The position numbers and the translations under genes are program-made. From NCBI GenBank assembly GCA_035578905.1, contig JAQJVL010000153.1, positions 271,001 to 335,000 of the forward strand: 64,000 nucleotides of DNA, in the 5' to 3' direction. Within the stretch, counting starts at the first letter, position 1. Each line of letters starts with the position of its first letter. Source of the DNA: Stictocephala bisonia (lineage: Eukaryota; Arthropoda; Insecta; Hemiptera; Membracidae). The notes under the pieces were generated by a model that saw only the letters and a list, made by a program, of their open reading frames with translations, did no database searches and had not been told where the DNA came from. Of the stretch, positions 48,401 through 61,235 are shown one piece after another.

Positions 48401-49042
48401 AGTAACAATTCGTTAGCTTTCCTCCTATGTTTCGTACCTTGATGAGTTATGTTATTACAGTAACAGTTCGTTAGCTTTCCTCCTATGTTTCGTACCCTGA
48501 TGAGTTATGTTATTACAGTAACAGTTCGTTAGCTTTCCTCCTATGTTTCGTACCCTGATGAGTTATGTTATTACAGTAACAGTTCGTTAGCTTTCCTCCT
48601 ATGTTTCGTACCCTGATGAGTTATGTTATTACAGTAACAGTTCGTTAGCTTTCCTCCTATTTTCGTACCCTGATGAGTTATGTTATTACAGTAACAGTTC
48701 GTTAGCTTTCCTCCTATGTTTCGTACCCTGATGAGTTATGTTATTACAGTAACAGTTCGTTAGCTTTCCTCCTATGTTTCGTACCTTGATGAGTTATGTT
48801 ATTACAGTAACAGTTCGTTAGCTTTCCTCCTATGTTTCGTACCTTGATGAGTTATGTTATTACAATAACAGTTCGTTAGCTTTCCTCCTATGTTTCGTAC
48901 CCTGATGAGTTATGTTATTACAGTAACAGTTCGTTAGGTTTCCTCCTATGTTTCGTACCCTGATGAGTTATGTTATTACAGTAACAGTTCGATAGCTTTC
49001 CTCCTATGTTTCGTACCCTGATGAGTTATGGTATTACAGTAA
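48401..49042 (+). repeat. 58-bp minisatellite, 11 units
   Basis: Units start at 48401, 48459 and so on, each with AACAGTTCGTTAGCTTTCC, TCGTACCCTGATGAGTTATG and TTATTACAGT. They differ by single bases, and one (near 48659) lacks a G. Confidence 0.96.
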
Positions 49043-49194
49043 CTATTCCTCAAACGATAGATTACTGTACCATGCAGCTATCACAATTTCCGGCCTTTGT
49101 CTGGGATGGAGGGAGATCCTACATTGCTTAACAGACAAGAAAAGAATTTAAATTTGTCTTCCCTAAATAAACTTTCATTCAGTTTGATGCCACT

Positions 49195-49300
49195 CATACT
49201 ATACATTTACGGGTGGGTCATCATCACTGCACGTGTATGGGTGTGTTGGTGGGTTATTACCATTATACGTGTTTGGGTGGGTGGTTCATCATATATATTT
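49195..49300 (-). repeat. Minisatellite family A trace, locus 7
   Basis: About three degenerate units contain GCACGTGTATGGGTG and ATTATACGTGTTTGGGTGGG. Read in reverse they give the CACCCATACACGTGC core. Confidence 0.75.
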
Positions 49301-52300
49301 GAATGGATTAAGTCAATATTAAATCACCGTATCTACTAACACATATGAAAGTAATGTATCCTAACGATACATGTCATTCATAAGGAATACAACAGGACTA
49401 CTTAATTAATGTTACAACCTCTGGAAGCCAAGAAAACAATGTTTCAGGGAATTGATAAGCACTTTTTCTGGATAAGTTAAAATTCCAAAATTTATTAAAC
49501 TTTAGACAACATTTCCATTAAACATATTAAAAAATATAAATGCGATATATTAACATGTTTTTATTAATAATGGTTTAAATTTTATTCACAATGAAAACTA
49601 GTTAAAATTCTGGTTTGTTTTGTGTTCCAACTAGGATAAAAATTATTAATACTTGTAATATAATTCTAAAATATATATTTCATAACGTATAATCAAACAA
49701 GGACAAAGATGGTATGGTTAGAATTTTCGTAGGCCTCTTAGTTCCTTAGAAACAACCTTCAAACTCGGGTGCACATTATTTCTGTGCCGACAGTAAATAT
49801 CGCCTTATACAGCATTTTTTTCAGTTAAATTTATTTAAAAATTAGATTCGGGTGTATTGAAAACAAAATTTTCGAAATTTTTTTAGGGTTTTCAGCTATT
49901 TTTTTCTAAAATAAAGTAAATAGAAGTGGAGAGAGTACAAACTATCTTAATTAGAAAACAGGTAGAATAAAAATGTTTAACCTGTGAATTTTCTTGAAAT
50001 ACAAACAGGTTCAAATTTAAAGTCATATCTGAACGATAATAAATGTTTCTATTTCATGCAGAACCTGCTCACAATATTTTACACTTCAAAGATCCTTGTA
50101 CTGCACTTGAATTCTATTTAGAAATCAGGTATGTCTTAATTCATCATCATATACTGAGTTATATTTTATCCAAATGCCAAATAAAACTGGAGGAAAAACT
50201 TCTTAAGTATCAACTGTCCCAACTAGTGACTGTGTCTTTACTCTCTCGAGTCGCACTTCTCATAGCATTCATTTCATGTAGTTATTCATTTAGAAAAATT
50301 AATTGATGCATCATAAAAATGCACATAAACACGAATATTTACTTTTTAAAAGAAATTAAATTAAAAAGTAATGTTGAGAATACGATTAAAAAATTCAGTT
50401 TATTGAATTATATTTTTAATTCACTTTCATATTTACCTATTTAATTTGTTATAGTTTTGTAATAAAAATAATACCATTCAAATTTCTTAATTAAGCTAAA
50501 ATACGTGAAAAATGTTTAAGAATTGTCAGTATTTTAAGAATTCTGTATTGACAGAAGGGACCAATATACCAAATGAATAGCGGAAAACGTTACTTTAATA
50601 AATTTACATTTCATAAGTATAAGCTAATAATAATTCATTATGTGTTCACGGTGTAAATTGAGGGTACTACAATTTCCAGTGTGAAGACTATTTTTTATGT
50701 ACTACAATGAATCCAAGATTTCCGAGAATTGAACTCTTTCGAGAAAATGTTATCTAGCTTTCAAAGTTTTTTTGTAAACTAAATTGAAATGCTACATTAT
50801 TAAGATTCAATTATGAACAGTTAAATTATAATTGATAACATATTATAATAAATCATAAAATTAGTTCTAAGTGGTTACCAATTTAAAGACATTTTTGGAT
50901 CAAAACAGTAGATACTGTAAGAATTTGTCAAACGGCATTTTGTTTGTTTGTATAATATGTTGCGTCAACGTTGACACTGTTAGATATAACTATTTATTTA
51001 AAGTATGACTGACAGTTGGTAACAAGCCTTAATATATATGTCTATGTTTTAAATAATTAGAAAGAACTACGAGGGTATTGATACTTATCTAAGGATACAC
51101 CTATATCTAAGATTTTATTCTTTCCACAACTCGTGCCCACAGAAATTCTGAATAGAAAATATTTATAGAATTTATCTAAATCACTTTTGTGCCAGTTTTT
51201 CTATTTTATAATTCAATCACTCTGTTATTATGGAATTAGTGATAATACAACTATAGATATGGTTAATTTTAGTTATAAACTGAGGAGTTTTTTTTATTTT
51301 CAAGACGAAGGATTTAAGGGAAGAGTCTGGAATGCTTATGGTACGCTAAGGAATATCCATTATCGATCAGACATCACGACCTTATTGAGTTCCTTAAATA
51401 ATTTGAAAAAATAAACTCAAATAATCTGACAATTTATTGCAATGTGTAAAAGTGTTCATTTTAATATATTTAAGGAGGCGTGTAGCTGTGCACGCGACCT
51501 TTGATTGTTTATAGTTGTACTAACCATGTTCCAAAATTAAAACTGACCCCACTGGGTAAATAATTGAATATTTAATACCAGTGTGGGTGAGTGAATCGTA
51601 AATGTTGTTCATAATTGAATATAATTTAGTGGTTAGTATTAATATTGTTTAAATAGTGATCCTTAAACAATTGTAATTATTCTTTAAAAAATTACCTACC
51701 AGGCTGTATAGTTTAGATAGTTTAGTATTTTTTGCCTCAATTTAACTTATCAATCAGCTGTTATTTGCTGCCAGTCAAGTCAACTCAGCTGTAATAACTG
51801 TGATGTTCTTAGACATAATTTGCTTTAGCCCCACGTCCCTCATCTTACCATAACCCAACTTCTCAAAATCATTGGCATAGCTAAACTAATAGTAAATCTT
51901 CCACTATTTTATACAGTAAAGTGGCATTATAGATTAAACATAATCGTAAAAAAACACTAAATGAGTAACTTGTTTAATTTAGTGTTAGAATCCGACGAAG
52001 AACTTTAAATATTTGTCATCGGATTTAAGTTTTTCCATGACATTTTCTGTGAGTCATCCGTCCCTTGCCTCCATTTTATCTGTTCAATCTGCCCTTATTT
52101 CTGTATTCTGTTAGTTGTCAAATTATTTTATTTGTATGTTGAAACAGTATTTTTATTCCATGCTCGTGGTATTTAAATTTAGTCGTGTAGCCTCAATGCC
52201 TAAACTTATAGCCACACTCTAAAATAATTTAAACATAGCTCAAATTCCATGCACTATTCTAAGACAAATCATGTTATTAATTATTAATTTGATATTATTA

Positions 52301-54482
52301 TTTTATGATTATATTTATGTTGTTTATTTATCATTTCTATTAGACTTGCACTTTGGCAGGGAGCAACTAAGTTATAGAGGGCTTAATACATAGCTGGGTG
52401 GATCTACATCATTATCAATAACTCTCAAACACGGGAAACTCATTTCATCTCCTCTTCAAACTGTCTCCTTAGCTAAATATTGGGAACTATTCTGGGTCTT
52501 CAAGTTTCATACAAGTAAAATGTAAGGGTTTGCAAGCTAGGTTTTATGCTGTAGCATCTTGTTCATAAATAATGTATTGCACTCTACTACAACACATATG
52601 TTACAAATACAGTACAATGAAATTTATTTACATGACCTAAATAAACTGAAAAAAATGTTCTTGTAATATTGGAAATATTCAAAATAAAAGTACTTAAAAT
52701 ACCTATTTTCATTTGAAAAATACTTAATTTACATTTTACTAATCATATATAATTTTGTAAAAGCACATGATTGTACAGCTTAATGTTATATTATATATTG
52801 TACCCATTTTCTCGTAATTTACTCGCATTATTGAAAGGTCTCTCGAAAGCTGTAGAATCGTATGTATTCATAGTTGTAACATTCTAAAATTACAAAAAAT
52901 GCAATAAATAATAAATAATAAGGGATATTATTACTTACTAATAAATTCGGTCCAAACATATTGAAACTTCAAAACGAGTAATTCCTAAGACAGTTAAACG
53001 TACTTTGTTGAAGTTTTGTAGTGCAGTTGAAAGAAGTAGGCAGGCTCCTCGTCTACATCATAGTTGTTTCCAGTATAGAGTAGTCTGTGTATGATCAGTA
53101 ATATTGTCCCCTAACTGGTTTTGGATGGTTGAGAGGCGTAACTGGGGAATGTAGACACATACAAATTTAATATCTTCACTAATTGATTTAAATTTTCCAC
53201 TACACTTAATCCGATACTTGAAAATACTCCAGAATCACTAAAACTGTTAGATGTATCTATCTACTTTTACCACAGTTTATTTCCACACAGCCAATCAAAA
53301 TTATAAATTTAATAAAAAAAATGGACTATGCTCATTTAACTGAAAACTGTGGTTACGTTTTTTTCACTTTGAAAGTTACATTTGAGAAGCATCTGAAATT
53401 CCGTAATCTTTTTCGACATTTTATGTTTAAATGTTTGCCATTTTGAATTATATTTAAATGCATATAATGCATCATAGGTGTAGTTTAAATGGTTTATAAA
53501 TCAATACATATATAAAAATGAATATTTTCGCCAAATAGTAAATTTTATTAAAGTATTACAATAATTGGGACATTTAAAATTGTTTTTATTAATAGGCTTA
53601 CTTCCTTATGTAAAACATAAGGAATACTGTACTTTTATGTAAATGTGAATGACAGTACTTTTAAAAGTAGGTAATACCATGCCATCATAATTCAAAACTG
53701 ACTCTAAATACTGTACTTAATTATATCTTTTTAACGTTTTTCTTAAGTATTATTTCAATACAATTTATGAATAAATGCAGCTATGATTATGCTTTAAATA
53801 TAATATTTGAAGTACTGTTATTACGTTAAGTCGTAATAACGTACAGCTATTAAATGAAGCTAAGTAAGATTTTTAATAAACCTTTTTAATTAAAAACCTA
53901 CTATCGTTATACCGTGCAAAAGGTGTGAAAATCCCTCATTTTCACACCTCCCCAAATCGCACATTAGGGAAAAATGAATAAATTATGTCCAGTACACTGA
54001 AAGAGGCTGATTATTGTATTATCAATACTAATTGGTGTATAGTAGTAGAGGGTGTGAATTGCTAGGCCCTTTATCGCAAGGGCTAGTAAAAATAATGCAC
54101 AAACTATGCACACAAATAATGCAGTCAAACTTCGGTAATATAAGCAGCCAAAAATTGGTAACGAAGCATTCAGACACCCTCCTAATTGTCATCCGTTGTT
54201 GAAATTGGACAGAAAAATAGGACTTTCTCAAGCATCCATTGGTGAGACATCTCAACCACGGTGGTTCTTCAGGTACCACCTCTAGTTACGTTGAGTTGAT
54301 CCTGAGACCAGTCAGAAAACCTCATTAAATCTAATCTAGCTACGTGAATCTAAGTTAAAACTTGATAATTCAGGAAGGATCAAGTTGACACAGTCATGAG
54401 ACACTTTGATACCACAGAAGACATCTTCCCAAAAGTGATGTAATAATGACACTGTATGAACTAGTGTCTTTTCCTTATCTAA
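49301..54482. other. Long AT-rich stretch without recognised genes
   Basis: About 5.2 kb on both strands shows only short chance frames (for example 50043-50306 and 51187-51414) with no domain signature, and no tandem array. It is the longest ordinary stretch in the window. Small exons of a host gene cannot be excluded by eye. Confidence 0.5.
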
Positions 54483-54702
54483 CTTAAAAGTAGAGGCCGA
54501 TCTCCTTCTTAACCTTATGCTGCCCATTCGTATAGACCATTGATCTGTGCGAAGACCTTATCAAACAGAGTAAGGGAGCGAACCAGTATAATATTAGGTT
54601 AATATTACTGATAAATCTTCCAGTCTAGGCCAGATTTGAACCAACGCTATCACCAAAGCTCAAAGTCCTGTCGACTTAGACCGCTCGGCCACCGGCCCGC
54701 CC
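54483..54702 (-). mobile_element. SINE family 1 (tRNA-derived), minus-strand copy
   Basis: On the minus strand it starts GGGCGGGCCGGTGGCCGAGC and continues GGTCTAAGTC (box A region), then TTGGTTCAAATCTGGCC (box B), ACTGATAAATCTTC-type body sequence and AGGAGATCGGCCTCTAC near the end. It matches 10243-10455 through the same order of blocks. The head here is more complete, with about ten extra 5' bases. Confidence 0.85.
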
Positions 54703-54717
54703 AATCGTCACTAGTCA

Positions 54718-54815
54718 TCTACGTATATGGGTGCGTGGAAAGTCAATACCACTGTTCGTATATAGGTGGGAGGGAGGGTCAATAGTACTACTTTAATATG
54801 TACGGGTGAGAGGGA
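54718..54815 (-). repeat. Minisatellite family A trace, locus 8
   Basis: Two to three degenerate units, GTATATGGGTGCGTGG then GTCAATACCACTGTTCGTA, start about 15 bases beyond the head of the SINE. The reverse complement gives TACGAACAGTGGTATTGAC. Confidence 0.75.
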
Positions 54816-54954
54816 TAACAATTATCAGTAAAGTAGTTAAGTATAATTTAACTTCAATATCTAACTTAGTCCTATCTTATTGATAAATTCCTTCCGTATA
54901 AACTAAACAATTTCTTCATATATATTTTTTTTTTCCTCCAGAATTGTTTTAGTA

Positions 54955-55199
54955 ACTAATTTAACTAGGGTTACTTACCCGATACCGTCAAAGATTCTAG
55001 TGATGCTTAGTAATTGCTGATTACTATAGTTTCGACCTCATTGGGTCATTATCAAATCATACAAGATGTCAGTTTCACAATCTCACTTCTGACTTGAAGT
55101 TTGTCAATTGCATGTAATTTAAATGTAATAATAAAACTGTGGACTTGTAACACATATTCACATTAACATTTATACACATCTATATACTTTACATTTACA
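54955..55199 (-). repeat. Penelope-like terminal repeat, left inverted arm
   Basis: It is the reverse complement of 56027-56268 with scattered substitutions. It contains the better-preserved hammerhead-like core. Confidence 0.9.
55029..55058 (-). ncRNA. Decayed hammerhead-ribozyme-like motif
   Basis: On the minus strand TTGATAA is followed by TGACC-CAATGA-GGTC (stem II) and GAAAC. The hammerhead core is CTGANGA, stem II, GAAA. Here the conserved C3 and G8 positions read T and A, so activity is unlikely. The right arm (56166-56200) keeps the stem but has ATCA in place of GAAA. Hammerheads in Penelope-like terminal repeats are established knowledge. Confidence 0.6.
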
Positions 55200-55208
55200 A
55201 CAGTATGA

Positions 55209-55945
55209 TTGTACGCATACAACAGTATGATTCACAGACTACTAACCATGCCTTTATCAGAAGAAAATTACCAGAATGAAATTAAAATAATTAAGTACAT
55301 TGCAGTAGCAAATGGATACCAAAGATCAATAGTTGACAAACTAATAAAAAAACAGAAAAAAAAGATAACCCTCACAACATCTCTTTGTATGCAGGTATTA
55401 AACCCAAATATGTACCCATTGAATATAATGACAAAATAAACTATAGCCTACAACGTGAATTAAAACCCCATGGCATTGTATTAGCTTACAGAACATCGAA
55501 TAAATTAGGTATACTGGTTAACCAGTCAAATAAGGAAAAAAAGCCTCTGTCAACATCTACTGGCGTGTACAAACTCAAATGCTCTGACTGTCCGAAATTC
55601 TATGTCGGCCAAACAGGTAGACACTTTGAAACTAGATTTAAAGAACACCTGCCTAAACCCAACCATAGCCAACAGAAATCAACTTTTTCTGAGCATCTAA
55701 TTAAAAACAATCATAATGCCCATAGTTTCAGTGAAAATCTGGAAATAATATATAAATGCAAAAAAAGCCAATTCCTTAACACATTAGAGGAACTGGAAAT
55801 ATACAAATCATACAAATACCATCCAAATGACACCCTTAACGAAAAATTAAACTACGGTTCCCACATATTATTCAATAGAATTATTGAGTTATCATCAGAC
55901 AGGTCTTTAAACACAGGACAACAAAGAATTGGGGGGGGGGGGTAG
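55209..55945 (+). pseudogene. Penelope-like ORF fragment: RT C-terminus and GIY-YIG endonuclease
   Basis: The first segment (frame of 55209) has MIHRLLTMPLSEENYQNEIK and AVANGYQRSIVDKLI, the typical end of the Penelope reverse transcriptase. An A-run near 55347-55363 shifts the frame. The second segment (to 55945) reads LYAGIKPKYVPIEYNDKI, then GVYKLKCSDCPKFYVGQTGR, the GIY-YIG endonuclease core with its CxxC insertion, and TRFKEH and FSEHLIKNNH, which carry conserved endonuclease residues. The last codons run through a G-tract before TAG. The endonuclease would nick target DNA for priming. Only about 45 residues of RT remain, so this copy is dead. Confidence 0.9.
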
Positions 55946-56026
55946 TGATAACTGATAACATGCAAACCAGTCAGTTCGGTATCGCAACGCCAGCCGGCAA
56001 CAAGTTATAATACGTGTCAGTGTGCT

Positions 56027-56268
56027 AAATGTAAAGTATATAGATGTGTATAAATGTTAATGTGAATATGTGTTACAAGTCCACAGTTTTATTTTTACAT
56101 TTAAATTACATTCAATTGACAAACTTCAAGTCAGAAGTGAAATTGTGAAACTGACGTCTTGTATGATTTGATAATGACCCAATGAGGTCATCATTGTAGT
56201 AATCAACAATTACTAAGCATCACTAGAATCGTTGACGGTATCGGGTAAGTAACCCTAGTTAAATTAGT
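56027..56268 (+). repeat. Penelope-like terminal repeat, right inverted arm
   Basis: It runs from AAATGTAAAGTATATAGATG to CCCTAGTTAAATTAGT and matches the left arm in reverse. Similarity may extend a few bases beyond both outer edges (GAATTGTTT versus GAAATTGTT). Confidence 0.9.
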
Positions 56269-56325
56269 AAACAATTTCATTGTAACCTTTTTTATTAATA
56301 TTATTTCAGTTAAAATTTTACTCTA

Positions 56326-56410
56326 AACTTGATAGCCCTTTACGGTCCACGTGGAACTTGATAGCCCGTTACGGTCCACGTGGAACTTAATAGCCCGTTA
56401 CGGTCCACGT
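56326..56410 (+). repeat. 28-bp tandem repeat, 3 units, each with CCACGTGG
   Basis: Units start at 56326, 56354 and 56382, reading AACTTGATAGCCC then TTACGGTCCACGTGG. The 8-bp palindrome CCACGTGG contains an E-box/G-box core (CACGTG) and is complete in two units; the third ends at CCACGT. Confidence 0.93.
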
Positions 56411-57239
56411 AATAATTCCTCTTTTGGCATTCATGTTGGAAGTTGATGTTAAACTTAGTTTCACTAATACAGTATTTCACAGCGTACCTTCAATATAAAT
56501 AATCAGTAATCTTCAATATAAAGAACACAAGCACGAAAAACTTAGCTCTCACATCAGAAGATTCTCTACAAACAAATTACAAGCGAACTTAGTTTAAAGA
56601 GGGCTTTCAGAGATTCTCAACCCAAAGTTTCGGGGAGTTAAAAGGCCACTATAGAATTCTGTATGGTCAACTCTTACACAAACATCAAGGGAGGTGGAGT
56701 AACCGTCTCGATTTATAAAGTATAAAGTATAAAAGTTAGAAACATTTCTTTGGCTATATTTCTTCATGAAAATGGTGGTACAAAATCCATTTAGTTCTTG
56801 CTGATAATGGATTCAAAAGCTTTATGGTACGTATAGTTCATAGAATATACAATTATTGTGCAAATCATGATATTATATTACATACATATTATTTTATTCG
56901 TATCATATTAAATATTCTATTGACAGTAACTCCAATTTCTTCTGTCTATGGAGAAGCCAGTATTGATCAAGTTGGATTTAAATATATATTAATTACTTTT
57001 ATGCAGTTATTAGGGATTTTTTTATTCAAATCTAATAATATAAATATTTGTAAATGTTGCCTTAAAATGAACTAACTTTCCCAGTGTAAAAAGGTGACCA
57101 TTAGTCTTGAACGTGCCTAATTACTACTACAATAGAAACAGAATTTTATATAAAAAATACGTTCCTTTGATTAACATAGACATGTACAAATCTCGGCCTC
57201 TAGTTCACTGTACTTGTATGAAGTGAGAAACTCCACTAT
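56411..57239. other. AT-rich spacer
   Basis: No gene was recognised. An 83-codon frame at 56824-57075 has no domain signature. Confidence 0.55.
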
Positions 57240-58680
57240 ACTATTCATCGTATGGATTGCATAGGCCAGCTACTAAACCAATTAGCGATCTAATGTACCG
57301 AAGCAATGACTATACCGCATCTTACTTGTCTATAGAGGGGGTCTACTGCACCATATTTGTATAGAGGGAAGGACTCTACTGTACCGTACATGAGTGGATT
57401 GAGAAACTCTACTGTACAGAACATCATGGAAGCACTGACTATACTGCATCTTACTTGTCTACAGAGGAGCTCTACTACCGAAAATCATGGAAGCAATGAC
57501 TATACTGCATCTTACTTGTCTACAGAGGGGCCTACTGTACCGAACATTATGGAAGCAATGACTTTACCGCATCTTACTTGTCTACAGAGGAGCTCTACTG
57601 TACCGAACATTATGGAAACAATGACTATACCGCATCTTACTTGTCTCTAGAGAGGGACTACTGCACCATATTTGTATAGAGGGAAGGACCCTACTGTACC
57701 GTACATGAGTGAATTGAGAAACTCTACTGTACTGAACATCATGGAAGCACTGACTATACTGCATCTTACTTGTCTACAGAGGAGCTCTACTACCGAACAT
57801 TATGGAAGTAATGTTTATACTTCATCGTACTTGTCTACAGAGGAGCTCTACTGTACCGAACATTATGGAAGCAATGACTATACTTCATCTTACTTGTCTA
57901 CAGAGGAGCTCTACTGTACCGAAAATTATGGAAGTAATGACTATACTTCATCTTACTTGTCTACAGAGGAGCTCTACTGTACCAAACATCATGGAAGTAA
58001 TGACTATACTTCATCTTACTTGTCTACAGAGGAGCTCTACTGTACCGAAAATTATGGAAGTAATGACTATACTTCATCTTACTTGTCTACAGAGGAGCTC
58101 TACTGTACCGAACATCATGGAAGTAATGACTATACTTCATCTTACTTGTCTACAGAGGAGCTCTACTGTACCGAACATCATGGTAGTAGTGACTAGGAGC
58201 TCTAATGTACCGAACATTATGGACGTAATAACTATACCGCATCTTACTTGTCTACAGAGGAGCTCTACTGTACCGAACATTATGGAAGTAATGACTATAC
58301 TTCATCTTATTTGTCTACAGAGGAGCTCTACTATACCGAACATTATGGAAGTAGTGACTATACTTCATCTTACTTGTCTACAGAGGAGCTCTACTGTACC
58401 GAACATCATGGAAGTAATGACTATACTTCATCTTACTTGTCTACAGAGGAGCTCTACTGTACCGAACATTATAGAAGCAATGACTATACCGCATCTTACT
58501 TGTCTCTAGAGGGAGACTACTGCACCAAATTTGTATAGAGGGAAGGACCCTACTGTACCGTAATTGAATTGATTGAGAAACTCTACTGTACCGAACATCA
58601 TGGAAGTAATGACTATACTTCATCTTACTTGTCTACAGAGGGAGACTACTGCACCATATCTGTATGAAGCAGATTGTGCT
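57240..58680 (+). repeat. 63-bp minisatellite with longer higher-order units
   Basis: The core unit has TACTTGTCTACAGAGGAGC, CTACTGTACCGAACATTATG and GAAGTAATGACTATACTTCA. A longer variant block with GCACCATATTTGTATAGAGG recurs near 57350, 57665 and 58520. Because 63 is a multiple of three, two forward frames stay open (174 and 235 codons), giving 21-residue repeats such as STEELYCTEHYGSNDYTSSY. Two overlapping open frames with no other support argue for a repeat artefact. Confidence 0.92.
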
Positions 58681-58689
58681 AGTATGAAG

Positions 58690-58770
58690 CAGATGATAGT
58701 CACTGTACGTTTCTGGGTGGGTGAATATCACTTTATGTGATTGGGAGGGTGAGAGGGTCATCACTACAAA
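58690..58770 (-). repeat. Minisatellite family A trace, locus 9
   Basis: About two degenerate units, CACTGTACGTTTCTGGGTGG and TATGTGATTGGGAGGGTGAG, directly follow the 63-bp array. Confidence 0.6.
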
Positions 58771-61235
58771 TTAATATACGAATAATAATTAAGAGTTTTT
58801 GATTTGAAAATGTGCTAATATCAACTGTTTTATTGCATATGCTAGAAAACTAAAATATTAATTAATGAAGAGCTGTAAACCTATTAATCACGGTGACTGT
58901 TACAAAACACACTTTTTTCAAGTTGGTGTTCAATATTTATAAAATCCTTATTAGTTCTAATGTGAAACTAAAATGTAACTGGGGTAATTTTTACAGTCAA
59001 CAAGGTTTTAAATTAAAGATTTTAAACTTTATCGTTTAAATGTTTTTAGTCAAACCAAATGTAGCCATATTTTCCAATGTTGTATAGCTTAAATATCACA
59101 AATAGTGAAAAAAGTATCATACAAGGACAAAAAACTGTACACTTCTATTAGCTATACTTCGATGTAAAGCAATAAAGCATATTTGATTTTGAATCAGATT
59201 TGCGCATTTGAAGTATACTTTTAAATTTATTGGAACGTTGTTGAAAAACATTTAAGATTGAGCATTTTAAATTGCTACCATTTTGATAAGGGAATACGTA
59301 AATTTGGTTGGATCTGGTAAAGAAATTCAAAAGTAGTGCATGTTTTGTAAACGTCACAAACGTACAGACAGACGCTAAACGAGAAAAGACAGACCCCGTT
59401 TATGTTTGTTTGTTATTTGCTTTGTTTCAAAGTCACACACTGTTGGATACACAATATGGCTATAATTTGTGTATGAGTTCTTTAATTGGATATTTCTTTT
59501 TATCGTGGTTAATGCCAAACTTAATGGCCTTGTGAAGTCTACAGATACTTCCGTATTACTTTGTCATATGGAAGAAGACTCTTTTGAATAGCTATCAAGG
59601 GATCTTGGGCGGTATCCAGGATAACTAAGAGATCTACAGCAAATTTCGTAATGTGGTCCATACAGTATTGTCATGACTTCTTGCCAACTGACGAGACAGT
59701 CGATTTGTGAGTAGTTTAGTTAAATGGAAGGCCCAATATCAAGTGCTAAATACTGTTTTGAGCTGCTATAAACATCAGCTATATTATTATTTTTATTTAA
59801 ATTACAAGGCTGTAATCACGAAGATAAAAAAATGATATTCACATTATCTATAAAGAAAACGTTTTTCTAAAGACTACTGTGTATGATAGTCAGCTATCTC
59901 GACTGTTTTCCTCTGGAAGATAGGAAGCTGATTGAAAGATCAAAGAAAAGAGCTTGAAAACATACGAGCGAAATGCAATTAAATGGATTTATCATGAAAT
60001 AGCTAATGTCAATATACATATCAATAAATATATGTTTGCAAATGAATTTGGAAATGGAAGAATTCGGTCATTTTTTACGCAGGCTTACGTATGTTGTAGG
60101 TCAAAAAGTTATTCAACAGTTTGTAATGTACAAATGGTATGATATAGTTCAGACTTGGTTTGATGGTGTGATGGAAAATGAATCTACAATAAATCTGGAA
60201 AATTAATTTTAGATAAATGTTATACAGTTCTGATTATTGAAATAAATAGAGGGTCATATCACCATTACTTAAATAAATACTTACTTAGTTTAAATATGCA
60301 CTGGATTTACCATAAATGCATGCAACTTCTAAAATGTCTTTAATTTTGTTTTTGAAGAAATTGCGAAAAAATAAAAGTAAGTATTTCTGGCGTTTTCATT
60401 TCACAAACTTTTAGGAAATTTGTAAGAGTAGGTATGGACAGAATTAAAGGAAATTGAAGACTAGAACTACTTACAATGAAATTAATATGCATTCTTTTGA
60501 ATAAGGATGAGCAAATAATATAGTACAGAAAAGGTTAAGGATTTAAATGTATCTAAATATTAAAAACTATACAAATAACGGAATAATTCGTTTGGTTCAA
60601 GTTTTTAGTACGGTTGTTCTGTTTTGCTTCTTTTTTGAACCGTATTAAATAAAATTACGACTTGAATCATTATAGATAATAAAATGTCTCAATTATCATA
60701 TAATTAAATAAAGAATCTAAATATTGCTTGATAAAACACCACTTTGATAACATATTTTGTTATATTGCTATGCATCATGATTTGTATGCTCCATTAGTAA
60801 ATTAAATTACATAATAAGTTGTCCCGAAATAAACCAATTGAACTGAGGATAGAATCTGTCTTTTAGGTTGGAGAAATCCATCACATGAAATTAAGTGGTT
60901 AGTTAAATGCGTGAGGTTACATACTGTTCAACATTAACACCAGTGTCTCAATTTAAAAATTATATATATTTTATATGCCAACAAGAATGATTAGAATTAT
61001 ATTTGGACAATTTTTTTTATTCTATAACTAGGTTAATATTTGTGGAATGTTCAACTATCCCCAGTATAATTAAATGATAACCCAAGCATGATACATTATA
61101 AATGCATCTTAAAGTTTTAACTTATAGTTCTACTTTCCTGAAAAAAAAAACACATTCACTTTGCTCAAGATCTCTGAGTAAGCCTTTGAACCTTTTAGAG
61201 AACTCAAAAAGAAGGTTCATTATGGTTTAAAAAAC
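58771..61235. other. AT-rich spacer
   Basis: Overlapping short frames at 59308-59535 and 59954-60206 show no recognisable domain. No RNA gene or transposon was recognised. Confidence 0.5.

Larger units (their letters stand above)
54955..56268 (+). mobile_element. Penelope-like element, truncated, with inverted terminal repeats
   Basis: Arms at 54955-55199 and 56027-56268 (about 240 bases each) are inverted copies: the left reads ACTAATTTAACTAGGGTTAC and the right ends GTAACCCTAGTTAAATTAGT. Between them lies the C-terminal part of a Penelope-type ORF (RT tail and GIY-YIG). Inverted terminal repeats around a 5'-truncated body are a known arrangement for Penelope-like elements. Most of the RT is missing. 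Confidence 0.88.

Noticed and set aside
50043..51414. Short frames at 50043-50306 and 51187-51414 as host genes
   Set aside because: Their composition matches AT-rich chance frames, and there is no domain or supporting context.
57672..58509. Forward frames of 174 and 235 codons with 21-residue repeats
   Set aside because: Two overlapping frames are open over the same 63-bp array. The pattern is explained by unit length, and no signal peptide or domain is seen.
59308..60206. Overlapping short frames as a small host gene
   Set aside because: Two frames overlap, neither has a recognisable motif, and there are no clear exon boundaries.
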